Below are positions 8,435 to 16,843 of a stretch of DNA of 46,512 nucleotides, one piece after another. A program made the translations under genes and the position numbers. Numbering within the stretch: position 1 is the stretch's first letter; each line of letters begins with the position of its first letter. The notes under the pieces were generated by a model that was not told where the DNA came from, searched no databases, and saw only the letters and a program-made list of their open reading frames with translations. Source of the stretch: CADCVT01 sp035940955 (GTDB taxonomy: Bacteria; Actinomycetota; Thermoleophilia; Solirubrobacterales; Solirubrobacteraceae); the NCBI GenBank assembly GCA_035940955.1, contig DASZEJ010000013.1, positions 1 to 46,512 on the forward strand, in the 5' to 3' direction.

Positions 8435-9573
8435 CAGATGCCTCCCGCGAAGACGCCGGGCGCGAGCACGCCGCGCGGGTCGAACCGCCGCTTGACCGCG
8501 CGCATCAGCGCCTCGGTGCCCGGGGTGAGCTGCGGCCACGGGTCGGGGACGGTGCGCGCGCCGTCGAGGACGGTGACCGGCGCGGGCGCGAGCGCGCGGC
8601 GGACCGCGGCGGCGTCGGCCCCGGCGGGCAGCCCGACCCAGGAGAGCCCGAGCCCGGCGCGGGCGGCGACCGTGCCGCCGTGCGCGGCGGCCACCGCCAG
8701 CACGCGGCCGAGGCCGGTCAGCGGCGTCGAGACCTTGAGCACGAGCCCGTCGCGGCGGCGCTGCAGCTCCCGCTGGCGCGCCCACTCCTCCTCGTCCTCG
8801 ACCACGACGCGCGCGCCCGGCAGCTCGCCGGCCACCGCGGCCGCGCGCGGCTCGGCGGCGACGCCGTCGAACCGGATCAGCAGCGCGCCCTCGCCGTCCT
8901 GCCAGCGCAGGTCGAAGCAGCTCGCCTCGAGCGGCCGGGCCGCGAGCGCGACCGCCGCGGCGGCCAGCCGCTCGGGCTCGGACGACGGCGCGACGACCGT
9001 CGCGTGGCGGCGCGCGAGCGGGTGCAGGCGCAGCGACACGGAGGCGATGACGCCGAGCGTCCCGAACGAGCCGGTGACGAGCTTGGCGACGTCGTAGCCC
9101 GCGACGTTCTTGATGACCTTCCCGCCGGAGCGGCTGATCGTGCCGTCCGACAGGACGACGGTCATGCCGAGGACGAGGTCGCGCGGCGCGCCGTAGCGGT
9201 GGCGCAGCGGGCCGGAGTCGGCGGTGGCGATGACGCCGCCGATCGTCGCGCCGCCGGGCGCCGCTCCGCCGCGGCCTTCGTCCCCGGCCGCCCCTCCGCC
9301 CCCGCCGAGCGGCGGGTCGAGCGCGAGCATCTGCCCGTGCGCGGCGAACCGCGCCTGCAGGACGGCCACGCGCGCCCCCGCCTCCACCACAGCGGTGAAG
9401 TCGCCGGCGTTGTGCTCCACGACCCGGTCCAGGCCGGTCGTGTCCAGCTCGACCGCCCCCTCGGGCGGCGCCGCGCCCCAGCCGAGCTTCGTGCCGCCGC
9501 CGCGCGGGCGCACCGGCCCCTCGGCCGCCGCGACCGCCGCCGCCAGCTCCTCGACGCTAGAGGCGCTCGGCAA
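8434..9573 (-). CDS. glcE: Glycolate oxidase FAD-binding subunit GlcE
   Basis: A 379-residue FAD-binding PCMH-type protein, the second subunit of the GlcDEF complex that oxidises glycolate to glyoxylate. It shows VRPRGGGTKLGWG near the N-terminus (FAD pyrophosphate loop), GGVIATADSGPLRHRYGAPRD, and KNVAGYDVAKLVTGSFGTLGVI, all typical of GlcE. The start is a TTG at 9571-9573, lying 17 bases inside the glcD 3' end; a gaggagg Shine-Dalgarno a few bases before it decides this start. It ends in an ATGA overlap with glcF. The segment PLGGGGGAAGDEGRGGAAPGG is a Gly-rich insertion in a normally short loop. Confidence 0.92.
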   Translation of the reverse strand: MPSASSVEELAAAVAAAEGPVRPRGGGTKLGWGAAPPEGAVELDTTGLDRVVEHNAGDFTAVVEAGARVAVLQARFAAHGQMLALDPPLGGGGGAAGDEGRGGAAPGGATIGGVIATADSGPLRHRYGAPRDLVLGMTVVLSDGTISRSGGKVIKNVAGYDVAKLVTGSFGTLGVIASVSLRLHPLARRHATVVAPSSEPERLAAAAVALAARPLEASCFDLRWQDGEGALLIRFDGVAAEPRAAAVAGELPGARVVVEDEEEWARQRELQRRRDGLVLKVSTPLTGLGRVLAVAAAHGGTVAARAGLGLSWVGLPAGADAAAVRRALAPAPVTVLDGARTVPDPWPQLTPGTEALMRAVKRRFDPRGVLAPGVFAGGI

Positions 9574-11059
9574 GGCCCGCCTCCTCGAGCGGGTGGCGCC
9601 GGTACGGCCCGGGCACCTCGCCGCACAGCCGCGGCGTCGGCATCACCTTCCCGGGGTTCGCGAGCCCCGCGGGGTCGAACGCGCACCGCAGCCGCTGGAA
9701 CGCCTCGAGGTCGGCCTCCGCGAACATCTTCGTCATGTGCTTCTTCTTGTCGACGCCGACGCCGTGCTCGCCGGTGATCGACCCGCCCGCCTGCAGGCAG
9801 GCGTCGAGGATGCGCGCCGACAGCTCCTCCGCCGCCCGCGCCTGGCCGGGCACGCCGGCGTCGTAGCAGACCAGCGGGTGCAAATTGCCGTCGCCGGCGT
9901 GGAAGACGTTGGCCACGGTCAGCCCGTACTCGCGCTGCAGCGCGTCGATGCGCTCGAGCACCTCGGCGAGCCGCGTGCGCGGGATCACGCCGTCCTGGAC
10001 GAAGTAGTTCGGGCTGATGCGGCCCATCGCGCCGAAGGCGGCCTTGCGCAGCTTCCAGAACCGCTCGCGCTCGGCCTCGTCGCGGGCCAGCCGGACCTCG
10101 GTCGCGCCGCAGCGGCGGCAGACCTCGGCGACCAGGTCGAACAGGCCGTCGCACTCCTCGCGCGGGCCGTCCAGCTCGACCAGCAGCGCCGCGCCCGGCG
10201 CGCGCCCCTCCGCGTCGAGCAGCCCGGCGCCCGCGATCTGCTCGGCCGCGGCGATCGCCGGCGAGTCCATCATCTCGATCGCGCCGGGGACGATCCCCGC
10301 GCCGACGATCTCCGACACCGCCTCGCCCGCCGGCGCCATGTGGTCGAAGATCGCCACCAGCGTCCGCACCGCCTCGGGCACCGGCACGACCCGCAGCCAC
10401 GCGCGGACCGCCACGCCGAGCGTCCCCTCCGACCCGACGAACGCGCCGAGCAGGTCGTAGCCGGGCGCGTCCAGCTCCGGCCCGCCGAGCTGCACCCGCT
10501 CGCCGCCGGGCAGGACGACGTCCAGCCCGGTGACGTAGTTCGTCGTGAACCCGTACTTGAAGCAGTGCGCGCCGCCCGAGTTCTCCGCGACGTTGCCGCC
10601 GACCGAGCACACGATCTGGCTGGACGGGTCGGGCGGGAAGAAGTGGGTCGGCGCGACCGCCCGCGTGACCGCGGCGTTGGTGACGCCCGGCTCGACGCAC
10701 ACGCGCGCGTTGGGCAGGTCGACGTCGAGCACGCGCGTCATCCGCGTGAGGACGATCAGGACGCCGTCGGCCACCGGCAGCGCGCCGCCCGACAGCCCGG
10801 ACCCGGCGCCGCGCGCGACCCAGGGGACGCCGGCGTCCGCGCACGCCCGCACCACCGCCTGCACCTGCGCGCCGTCGCCGGGGAGCACCGCGACGGCGGG
10901 GACCGTCGCGTAGTGCAGCAGCCCGTCGGACTCGTACGTCCGCAGCGCCTGGCGGTCGGTGACGACCCAGGCGGCCCCGACGATGCGGGCGAACGCGTCG
11001 ACGAGCGCCCCCGGCACGCCGGCGGCGCGTTCGCCGCCGCCCATCACCGCCTGGTCCAT
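9557..11059 (-). CDS. glcD: Glycolate oxidase subunit GlcD (FAD-linked oxidase)
   Basis: A 500-residue flavoprotein. The PCMH FAD-binding domain includes PWVARGAGSGLSGGALP and GGNVAENSGGAHCFKYG; the C-terminal FAD-oxidase domain has NVFHAGDGNLHPL and GSITGEHGVGVDKK, both hallmarks of GlcD and D-lactate dehydrogenases. It heads the glcD-glcE-glcF operon, and the next two subunits make glycolate oxidase the best name; a D-lactate-oxidising LldEFG-like role is less likely because GlcE is present. It is divergent from the ABC transporter operon across about 110 bases. The ATG at 11059 has only a weak purine-rich stretch upstream. Confidence 0.93.
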   Translation of the reverse strand: MDQAVMGGGERAAGVPGALVDAFARIVGAAWVVTDRQALRTYESDGLLHYATVPAVAVLPGDGAQVQAVVRACADAGVPWVARGAGSGLSGGALPVADGVLIVLTRMTRVLDVDLPNARVCVEPGVTNAAVTRAVAPTHFFPPDPSSQIVCSVGGNVAENSGGAHCFKYGFTTNYVTGLDVVLPGGERVQLGGPELDAPGYDLLGAFVGSEGTLGVAVRAWLRVVPVPEAVRTLVAIFDHMAPAGEAVSEIVGAGIVPGAIEMMDSPAIAAAEQIAGAGLLDAEGRAPGAALLVELDGPREECDGLFDLVAEVCRRCGATEVRLARDEAERERFWKLRKAAFGAMGRISPNYFVQDGVIPRTRLAEVLERIDALQREYGLTVANVFHAGDGNLHPLVCYDAGVPGQARAAEELSARILDACLQAGGSITGEHGVGVDKKKHMTKMFAEADLEAFQRLRCAFDPAGLANPGKVMPTPRLCGEVPGPYRRHPLEEAGLAERL

Positions 11060-11114
11060 CGCCCCAACCTATCCGGCGGAGAGGGTCCCGTACGTCGCCC
11101 AGTACTGAGGCGAA

Positions 11115-11144
11115 TTGACACGCTCGCGTGGTCGTGGGTTTACT
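11115..11144 (+). promoter_or_regulatory. Sigma-70 type promoter for the peptide ABC transporter operon
   Basis: A perfect TTGACA -35 box (11115-11120) is followed after 18 bases by TTTACT (11139-11144), four of six matches to TATAAT. A transcript starting about 7 bases later has a leader of roughly 20 bases containing aaaaaggag before the GTG start. Confidence 0.65.
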
Positions 11145-11171
11145 TTGCCGCGGTCTCGAAAAAGGAGCATC

Positions 11172-12791
11172 GTGCACAGAACACGACTCGGCATCGCAGC
11201 GCTCAGCGCCGTCGCCGCGCTCGGCCTGGCGGCCTGCGGCAGCAACGAACCGACGACCGACACGTCGGGCGGCAGCCCGGCGTCGGGCACGGCGGGCGGC
11301 CCGGCCGGCACGCTGGTGGTCGACAAGTCGTTCGACCTCAAGACGCTCGACCCGGCGCGCCTGTACGAGCCGACCGGCCTGATCATCGCCCGGGCGATCT
11401 ACGACACGCTGCTGACCTTCCCGGCCGGCGACGTCACGCGCACCGAGCCGCTGATCGCCAGCGACATGCAGCAGAGCGACGACGCGAAGACGTACACCTT
11501 CACGATCCGCGACGACGCAAAGTTCGCCGACGGCGCGCCGGTCACCGCCAAGGACGTCGTGTTCTCGCTGCGCCGGGTCAAGCACGTCAAGGGCAGCCCG
11601 TCGTTCCTGCTGGACGGCGTCTCGATCTCCTCCCCCGACCCGAAGACCGTCGTCCTGGAGTCGGAGACGCCGAACGCCGCGATCCCCGCGATCGCCGCCA
11701 ACCCGGCGCTCGGCATCGTGCAGGAGAAGGTCGTCCGCGCGAACGGCGGCGACGACTCGCCCCAGGCGGCGAAGAAGGACAAGGCCGAGAAGTTCCTGAA
11801 CACGACCTCCGCCGGCAGCGGGCCGTACGAGCTCGAGCGCTTCAGCACCACCACCCAGACCTCGATGAAAGCCAACGCCGGGTACTGGGGAGAGGCGAAG
11901 CCCGGCTACAAGCGGATCATCGTGCGCAACGTCGCCGCCCCCGAGCAGAAGCTGAACGTCCAGCGCGGCGACAGCCAGCTCGCGCTCGACCTCTCCGGCG
12001 ACCAGGTCGCCGGCCTGGAGAAGACGCTCCAGGTCCAGACGACGCCGTCGCCGAACGTCGTCTTCCTGCTCGCCAACGCGAGCCCCAAGGTCTCGGCGGT
12101 CACGTCGAAGCCCGAGTTCCGGGAGGCGATGCGCAAGGCCATCGACTACCCGCGGTTCGTCGAGCTGGGCGGGCGCGGCGCCACGCAGGCCGCGGGGATC
12201 ATCCCGTCGATGTTCATCGGCGCCCTCGACGAGGGCGACGCGCCGGAGCAGGACGCCGACGCCGCCAAGGCCGCGGTGGAGGAGGGCGGGCTGGCCGGCA
12301 AGGCGGTCAAGCTCGAGTACCCGAGCGACCTGACGCTCAACGGGCTCTCCTTCGCGCCGCTCGCGCAGCGCATCCAGGCCGACCTCGAGGCGGTCGGGCT
12401 GAAGATCGAGCTGGCCCCCGCGCCGGTGGCGACCGCGCTCGAGTCCTACCGGGCCGGCAAGGAGGAGCTGGGCCTGTGGTACTGGGGCCCGGACTACCCG
12501 GACCCCGCCGACTACCTGGTCTTCACGCCGGGCCAGCTGGTCGGCCTGCGCGCGAACTGGCAGAAGGGGGCCGACCCGGAGCTGGAGGACCTCGCCAAGC
12601 AGGCGGCCGCGACGATCGGGGACGAGCGCGCGCCGCTGTACCAGGACCTCCAGCGCAAGCTCAACGAGACGAGCCCCTTCGTGCCGCTCATGCAGCCGCC
12701 GTCCAACCTCGTCGCCGCCAAGGGCGTCGAGGGGCTCACGTTCAACCCGACGTGGACGGTCGACCTGGCTGCCCTGCGCGGCGGTGGCTGA
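11172..12791 (+). CDS. Peptide/nickel-type ABC transporter substrate-binding lipoprotein (family 5)
   Basis: A 539-residue extracytoplasmic solute-binding protein of the DppA/OppA type. The signal peptide ends in the lipobox LAAC (Cys22), followed by a Gly/Ser/Thr-rich tether. FDLKTLDPARLYEPTG and the later YTFTIRDDAKFADGAPVTAKDVVFSL stretch are typical of bacterial solute-binding family 5. I chose the GTG at 11172 because aaaggag lies just upstream; a start further upstream would fall in the -35 region. It is the first gene of a five-gene operon encoding a complete importer. The substrate class (dipeptide, oligopeptide, nickel or other) cannot be read from the sequence. Confidence 0.92.
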   Translation: MHRTRLGIAALSAVAALGLAACGSNEPTTDTSGGSPASGTAGGPAGTLVVDKSFDLKTLDPARLYEPTGLIIARAIYDTLLTFPAGDVTRTEPLIASDMQQSDDAKTYTFTIRDDAKFADGAPVTAKDVVFSLRRVKHVKGSPSFLLDGVSISSPDPKTVVLESETPNAAIPAIAANPALGIVQEKVVRANGGDDSPQAAKKDKAEKFLNTTSAGSGPYELERFSTTTQTSMKANAGYWGEAKPGYKRIIVRNVAAPEQKLNVQRGDSQLALDLSGDQVAGLEKTLQVQTTPSPNVVFLLANASPKVSAVTSKPEFREAMRKAIDYPRFVELGGRGATQAAGIIPSMFIGALDEGDAPEQDADAAKAAVEEGGLAGKAVKLEYPSDLTLNGLSFAPLAQRIQADLEAVGLKIELAPAPVATALESYRAGKEELGLWYWGPDYPDPADYLVFTPGQLVGLRANWQKGADPELEDLAKQAAATIGDERAPLYQDLQRKLNETSPFVPLMQPPSNLVAAKGVEGLTFNPTWTVDLAALRGGG

Positions 12792-13884
12792 GCCGTCCGA
12801 GCGACCCGGCTCCGACGGCGGGGCGGCGAGCGGCGGGGGCGCCGCCCGCCGCCCCCGCCGGCGCCGCCCGCTGCTGCGGTTCGTCGGGCGGCGGCTGCTC
12901 GCGCTGGTCCCGCTCGGGATCGGCATCACCCTCGTCAGCTTCTGCCTGACGAACCTCGTCCCCGGCGACCCGGCGGCGGCCAACCTCGGCCAGCGCGCGG
13001 TGGACGACCCCGCGATCGTCGCGGCGTTCCGCGAGGAGCACGGCCTCGACAAGCCGCTCCCCCAGCAGTACCTCACGTACCTGGGCGACATCGTCCGCGG
13101 CGACCTCGGCGAGTCGCAGCAGAGCCGCCGGCCGGTGGTCGACGACCTCGCGGAGTACGTCCCCGCGACGCTCGAGCTGGCGTTCGCGGCGATCCTCATC
13201 TCGCTCGTCCTCGGCGTGGGCCTCGGCGTGCTCGCGGCCGTCAGGCGCGACGGCCCGATCGACCAGGGGCTGCGCGTGTTCTCGCTGGTCGGCGTGTCGA
13301 TGCCGGTGTTCTGGCTCGCGCTGGTGGCCTTCTACGTCTTCTTCTACAAGCTCGGCTGGCTGCCCGGCACCGGGCGCCTGGACCCGACCGCGGTCGCGCC
13401 GCCCGCCGTCACCGGGTTCGAGACGATCGACTCCCTGCTGGCGGGCGACCTCGCGACGTTCTGGTCGGCGCTCGCGCACCTCGTGCTGCCGGCCGGCGTG
13501 CTCGCGGCGTTCACCGTCGGGCTGCTGGTGCGGTTCGTGCGGTCGGCGGTGCTCGAGGTGCTGGAGCAGGACTACGTGCGGACGGCGCGCGCGAAGGGCC
13601 TGCCGACCCGGACGATCCTGCGCGTCCACGTGCTGCGCGCGGCGTCGGTGCCGATCGTCACCGTCGTCGGGCTCGTCTTCGGCAGCCTGCTGTCGGGCAC
13701 GGTCCTCGTCGAGACGATCTTCTCCTGGCCGGGGATCGGCCAGTACGCGTTCCGGTCGGCGACGACCCTCGACCTGCCGGCGATCATGGGCGTGAGCCTG
13801 TTCGTCGCGATCGTCTACGTGGCGGTCAACCTCGCGGTCGACGTCCTGTACGGCTTCCTCGACCCGCGCATCCGCGTGGCCTGA
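12784..13884 (+). CDS. ABC transporter permease, DppB/OppB type
   Basis: A 366-residue inner-membrane permease with the usual DppB layout: an N-terminal membrane segment (LLALVPLGIGITLVSFCL), the conserved NLVPGDPAA, a long external loop, then five more membrane segments. The EAA-type cytoplasmic loop is DYVRTARAKGLPTRTILRVHV, which contacts the ATPases. The GTG start overlaps the binding-protein stop by 8 bases, and the stop overlaps the next ATG. About 30 residues rich in Gly, Ala and Arg precede the first membrane segment, longer than usual. Confidence 0.92.
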   Translation: MAEPSERPGSDGGAASGGGAARRPRRRRPLLRFVGRRLLALVPLGIGITLVSFCLTNLVPGDPAAANLGQRAVDDPAIVAAFREEHGLDKPLPQQYLTYLGDIVRGDLGESQQSRRPVVDDLAEYVPATLELAFAAILISLVLGVGLGVLAAVRRDGPIDQGLRVFSLVGVSMPVFWLALVAFYVFFYKLGWLPGTGRLDPTAVAPPAVTGFETIDSLLAGDLATFWSALAHLVLPAGVLAAFTVGLLVRFVRSAVLEVLEQDYVRTARAKGLPTRTILRVHVLRAASVPIVTVVGLVFGSLLSGTVLVETIFSWPGIGQYAFRSATTLDLPAIMGVSLFVAIVYVAVNLAVDVLYGFLDPRIRVA

Positions 13885-14798
13885 TGGCGGCGTCGGTCCC
13901 CGCGCCGCAGACGCCGCAGACGCCGCAGCGCCCCGGCGCCCTGCTGCGCGCGCGGGCGCGGGCGCGGCGCGCGCGGGTCGCCCGGCCGCTCGTGGTCGCG
14001 GGCGCGGCGATCGCCGCCGCCTGGGCGATCCTCGCCGTGTTCGCGCCGCTCATCGCTCCCCACGATCCACTGGCGCAGGAGTTCGCCCGCTTCCAGCCGC
14101 CGTCGGGCGCGCACCTGCTGGGCACCGACGAGCTGGGGCGCGACGTGCTCAGCCGCGTGATCCACGGCGCGCGCGTGTCGCTGCCGCTCGCGGCGCTGCT
14201 CGTCGCGCTGTCGCTGCTCGTCGGCGGGACGCTGGGCGCGCTCGCCGGCTACCGCGGCGGGATCGTCGACGCGCTCGTGATGCGGCTGGCCGACCTGGTC
14301 TTCGCGTTCCCGACGATCATCCTCGCGATGGCGGTCGCGGCGGCGCTCGGGGCCGACCTGCGGAACGCCGTGCTCGCCGTGCTCGTCGTCTCGTGGCCGT
14401 CGTACGCGCGGGTCGTGCGGGGGCTCGTGCTGTCGCTGCGGGGCGCGGACTACGTCATCGCGTCGCGGCTGCTCGGGGCGTCCGCGTTCACCGCGCTGCG
14501 GCGCGACGTGCTGCCGAACGTGCTCGGCCCGGTGGCGGTGCTGGCGACGCTCGACCTGGGCAACGCGATCCTGCTGCTGTCCGGGCTGTCGTTCCTCGGG
14601 CTCGGCGCCAAGCCGCCGACGGCCGAGTGGGGGTCGATGGTCGCGACCGGCGCGCAGAACTTCGACTTCTGGTGGGTCGGGACGTTCCCCGGCCTCGCGA
14701 TCCTCACCGCCGTCCTCGCGTTCAACTTCATCGGCGACGCGCTGCGCGACCGGCTCGACCCGCGGACCGCCCGCAACGTCGGAGGCCGCTCGCTGTGA
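13884..14798 (+). CDS. ABC transporter permease, DppC/OppC type
   Basis: A 304-residue second permease. It has APHDPLAQ and LLGTDELGRDVLSRVIHGAR, the hallmark of DppC/OppC, followed by five membrane segments and the EAA loop around DYVIASRLLGASAFTALRRDVLPN. The LSGLSFLGLGAKPPTAEWGSM motif is also family-specific. The N-terminus contains PQTPQTPQ, encoded by a 9-base tandem repeat. The ATG overlaps the previous stop by one base. It pairs with the upstream DppB-like permease to form the channel. Confidence 0.92.
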   Translation: MAASVPAPQTPQTPQRPGALLRARARARRARVARPLVVAGAAIAAAWAILAVFAPLIAPHDPLAQEFARFQPPSGAHLLGTDELGRDVLSRVIHGARVSLPLAALLVALSLLVGGTLGALAGYRGGIVDALVMRLADLVFAFPTIILAMAVAAALGADLRNAVLAVLVVSWPSYARVVRGLVLSLRGADYVIASRLLGASAFTALRRDVLPNVLGPVAVLATLDLGNAILLLSGLSFLGLGAKPPTAEWGSMVATGAQNFDFWWVGTFPGLAILTAVLAFNFIGDALRDRLDPRTARNVGGRSL

Positions 14799-15781
14799 GC
14801 GCGCTGCTCGAGGTGCGCGACCTGCGCGTGTGCCTGCCGGCCGGCGGCGGCCAGGCGGCGGCGGTGGACGGGGTGAGCTTCGCCGTCGACCGCGGCGGCG
14901 TGCTCGGGATCGCGGGCGAGAGCGGCAGCGGCAAGACGATGACCGGCCTGGCGCTGCTCGGGCTCACGCCGCCGACGGCGCGCGTCACCGGCAGCGCGCG
15001 GCTCGGCGACGTCGAGCTGGTCGGGCTCTCCGGGCGGGCGCTGCGCGACCTGCGCGGGGCGCGGCTCGCGATGGTCTTCCAGGACCCGCTGACCTCGCTG
15101 CACCCGATGCTCACCGTCGAGCGGCAGCTGACCGAGCACGTGCGCCACCACGAGCGGGTGCCCCGGCGCGTCGCGCGCGAGCGGGCGGCGGAGCTGCTCG
15201 ACGCGGTGCGGATCCCCGACCCGCGGCGCGCGCTGCGCGCCTACCCGCACCAGTTCTCGGGCGGGATGCGGCAGCGCATCGCGATCGCGATGGCGCTCGC
15301 CGGGCGGCCCGAGGTGCTCATCGCCGACGAGCCGACGACCGCGCTCGACGTGACCGTCCAGGCCGGCATCCTGCGGCTGCTCGACCGGCTGCGGCGCGAG
15401 CACGGGCTGGCGATGATCGTCGTCACGCACGACCTCGGCGTCCTGTCCGCGCTCGCCGACGACGTGGCCGTGTTCTACGCCGGGCGGATCGTCGAGCGCG
15501 GCGCCCGCGAGCAGGTGCTCGGCGCGCCGCGCCACCCGTATACGCGGGGGCTGCTCGACGCGCTGCCCGAGGGCGGCCGCGGCGGCATGCAGCCGATCGG
15601 CGGCAGTGCGCCGGCGCTCGGCGAGGTCCCGTCCGGATGCCCGTTCCACCCGCGCTGCCCGTACGCCGAGGAGGCGTGCCCGCGCGAGCACCCGCCGCTC
15701 GCGCCGGTGGACGACGGGCGGGCGCTGTCGTGCCACGTCGACCCGTTCGCCGACGACCGCGTCCCGGTGGCCCGGCGGTGA
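14795..15781 (+). CDS. Oligopeptide/dipeptide ABC transporter ATPase, DppD/OppD type
   Basis: A 328-residue ATPase. Walker A is GESGSGKT, the ABC signature is within FSGGMRQR, and Walker B is VLIADEPTTALD; the switch His is in VVTHD. The C-terminal CPFHPRCPYAEEAC segment is the oligo_HPY extension found only in peptide-type importers. I chose the GTG at 14795, which overlaps the permease stop as GTGA and has ggagg nine bases upstream. Together with the next gene it forms the ATPase heterodimer. Confidence 0.93.
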   Translation: MSALLEVRDLRVCLPAGGGQAAAVDGVSFAVDRGGVLGIAGESGSGKTMTGLALLGLTPPTARVTGSARLGDVELVGLSGRALRDLRGARLAMVFQDPLTSLHPMLTVERQLTEHVRHHERVPRRVARERAAELLDAVRIPDPRRALRAYPHQFSGGMRQRIAIAMALAGRPEVLIADEPTTALDVTVQAGILRLLDRLRREHGLAMIVVTHDLGVLSALADDVAVFYAGRIVERGAREQVLGAPRHPYTRGLLDALPEGGRGGMQPIGGSAPALGEVPSGCPFHPRCPYAEEACPREHPPLAPVDDGRALSCHVDPFADDRVPVARR

Positions 15782-16773
15782 ACGAGCTGCGGCTCGAGGA
15801 GGTGAGCGTCCGCTACTCGCGCAGCGACGGCGCGCACGTGCGGGCGGTCGACGCCGTCTCCCTGCGGCTCTCCGCGGGCCGGGTGCTCGGCCTGGTCGGC
15901 GAGACCGGCTGCGGGAAGTCCTCGATCGGGCGCGTGGCGGCGGGGATCGTCGCGCCGACGTCGGGCCGGGTGCTCGCCGACGGGCGGCCGCTCGAGGCGC
16001 TCGGGCGGCGCGGGCGCCGGCGCGAGGACCTGCCGCTGCAGATGGTGTTCCAGGACCCGTTCGCGTCGCTGAACCCGCGCCGGCGCGTCGCCGCGCAGCT
16101 CGGCGACGGCCTCGCGGCGGCGGGCGTCCGGGCCGACGACCGGCCGGCCAGGGCCCGCGCGCTGCTGGCCCGGGTCGGGCTCGAGCCCGACAGCGCGGGC
16201 CGGTACCCGCACGAGTTCAGCGGCGGGCAGCGCCAGCGCATCGCGATCGCGCGCGTGCTGGCCGCGCGGCCGAGCATCGTCGTGGCCGACGAGCCGATCT
16301 CCGCGCTCGACGCCTCCGCGCAGGCCCAGATCGCGGGGCTGCTGCGCGGCCTCGTCGCCGAGGAGGGCGTCGGGATGATGTTCATCTCGCACGACCTCTC
16401 GGTGGTCCGGCACGTCGCCGACGAGGTCGCCGTGATGTACCTGGGCCGGATCGTCGAGCGGGCGCCGGTCGAGGAGCTGTGGGCGGCGCCGCGGCATCCG
16501 TACACGCGCGCGCTCATCGGGGCGATCCCGCGCGCGGACGGGCGCGGCGTGCTGCCCGACGCCCTGGGCGGCGAGGTGCCCGACCCGGCCGCGCCGCCGG
16601 CCGGCTGCCACTTCCGCCCCCGCTGCCCGGACGCGTTCGAGCGCTGCCCCCGCCGCCCGGCGCTCGCCGCCGTGTCGCCGGCGACCGAGGTCGCCTGCTT
16701 CCTGCACCACGACGAGGTCGACGAGCCCGCGGCGGACGGGCGCTCCATGCGGGCGCGGCACGCCCGCGCTTGA
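15778..16773 (+). CDS. Oligopeptide/dipeptide ABC transporter ATPase, DppF/OppF type
   Basis: A 331-residue ATPase with Walker A GETGCGKS, signature FSGGQRQR, Walker B IVVADEPISALD and the oligo_HPY tail CHFRPRCPDAFERC. MVFQDPFASLNPRRR is typical of OppF/DppF. The GTG at 15778 overlaps the preceding stop (GTGA). It closes the importer operon: the -35 box of the next promoter overlaps its stop codon. No sixth gene (peptidase or regulator) follows in the operon. Confidence 0.92.
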   Translation: MNELRLEEVSVRYSRSDGAHVRAVDAVSLRLSAGRVLGLVGETGCGKSSIGRVAAGIVAPTSGRVLADGRPLEALGRRGRRREDLPLQMVFQDPFASLNPRRRVAAQLGDGLAAAGVRADDRPARARALLARVGLEPDSAGRYPHEFSGGQRQRIAIARVLAARPSIVVADEPISALDASAQAQIAGLLRGLVAEEGVGMMFISHDLSVVRHVADEVAVMYLGRIVERAPVEELWAAPRHPYTRALIGAIPRADGRGVLPDALGGEVPDPAAPPAGCHFRPRCPDAFERCPRRPALAAVSPATEVACFLHHDEVDEPAADGRSMRARHARA

Positions 16774-16800
16774 CCTAGAGCGCACTCCAGGGTGCACACT
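16770..16800 (+). promoter_or_regulatory. MerR-type promoter/operator in front of the aldo/keto reductase
   Basis: TTGACC (16770-16775) is followed after an unusually long 19-base spacer by CACACT. The spacer region holds the imperfect palindrome cctagagcgcactccagg (16774-16791), in which 14 of 18 positions are self-complementary. A 19-base spacer with a dyad between the -35 and -10 boxes is the hallmark of MerR-family promoters, and a MerR gene is the second gene of the unit it would drive. Confidence 0.75.
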
Positions 16801-16843
16801 CCGCCGCCGCCCGTCCCCCGCGGGCGCTACGAGAGGAGCCCTG

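Noticed and set aside
11115..11171. Upstream TTG start for the peptide-binding protein
   Set aside because: It lies in the -35 box of the promoter, and the GTG at 11172 has a good ribosome site and begins a normal lipoprotein signal peptide.
9162..13199. Long minus-strand frame crossing glcD, the divergent gap and the transporter genes
   Set aside because: It spans two divergent transcription units in the wrong frame; its real content is glcD and glcE read in other frames.
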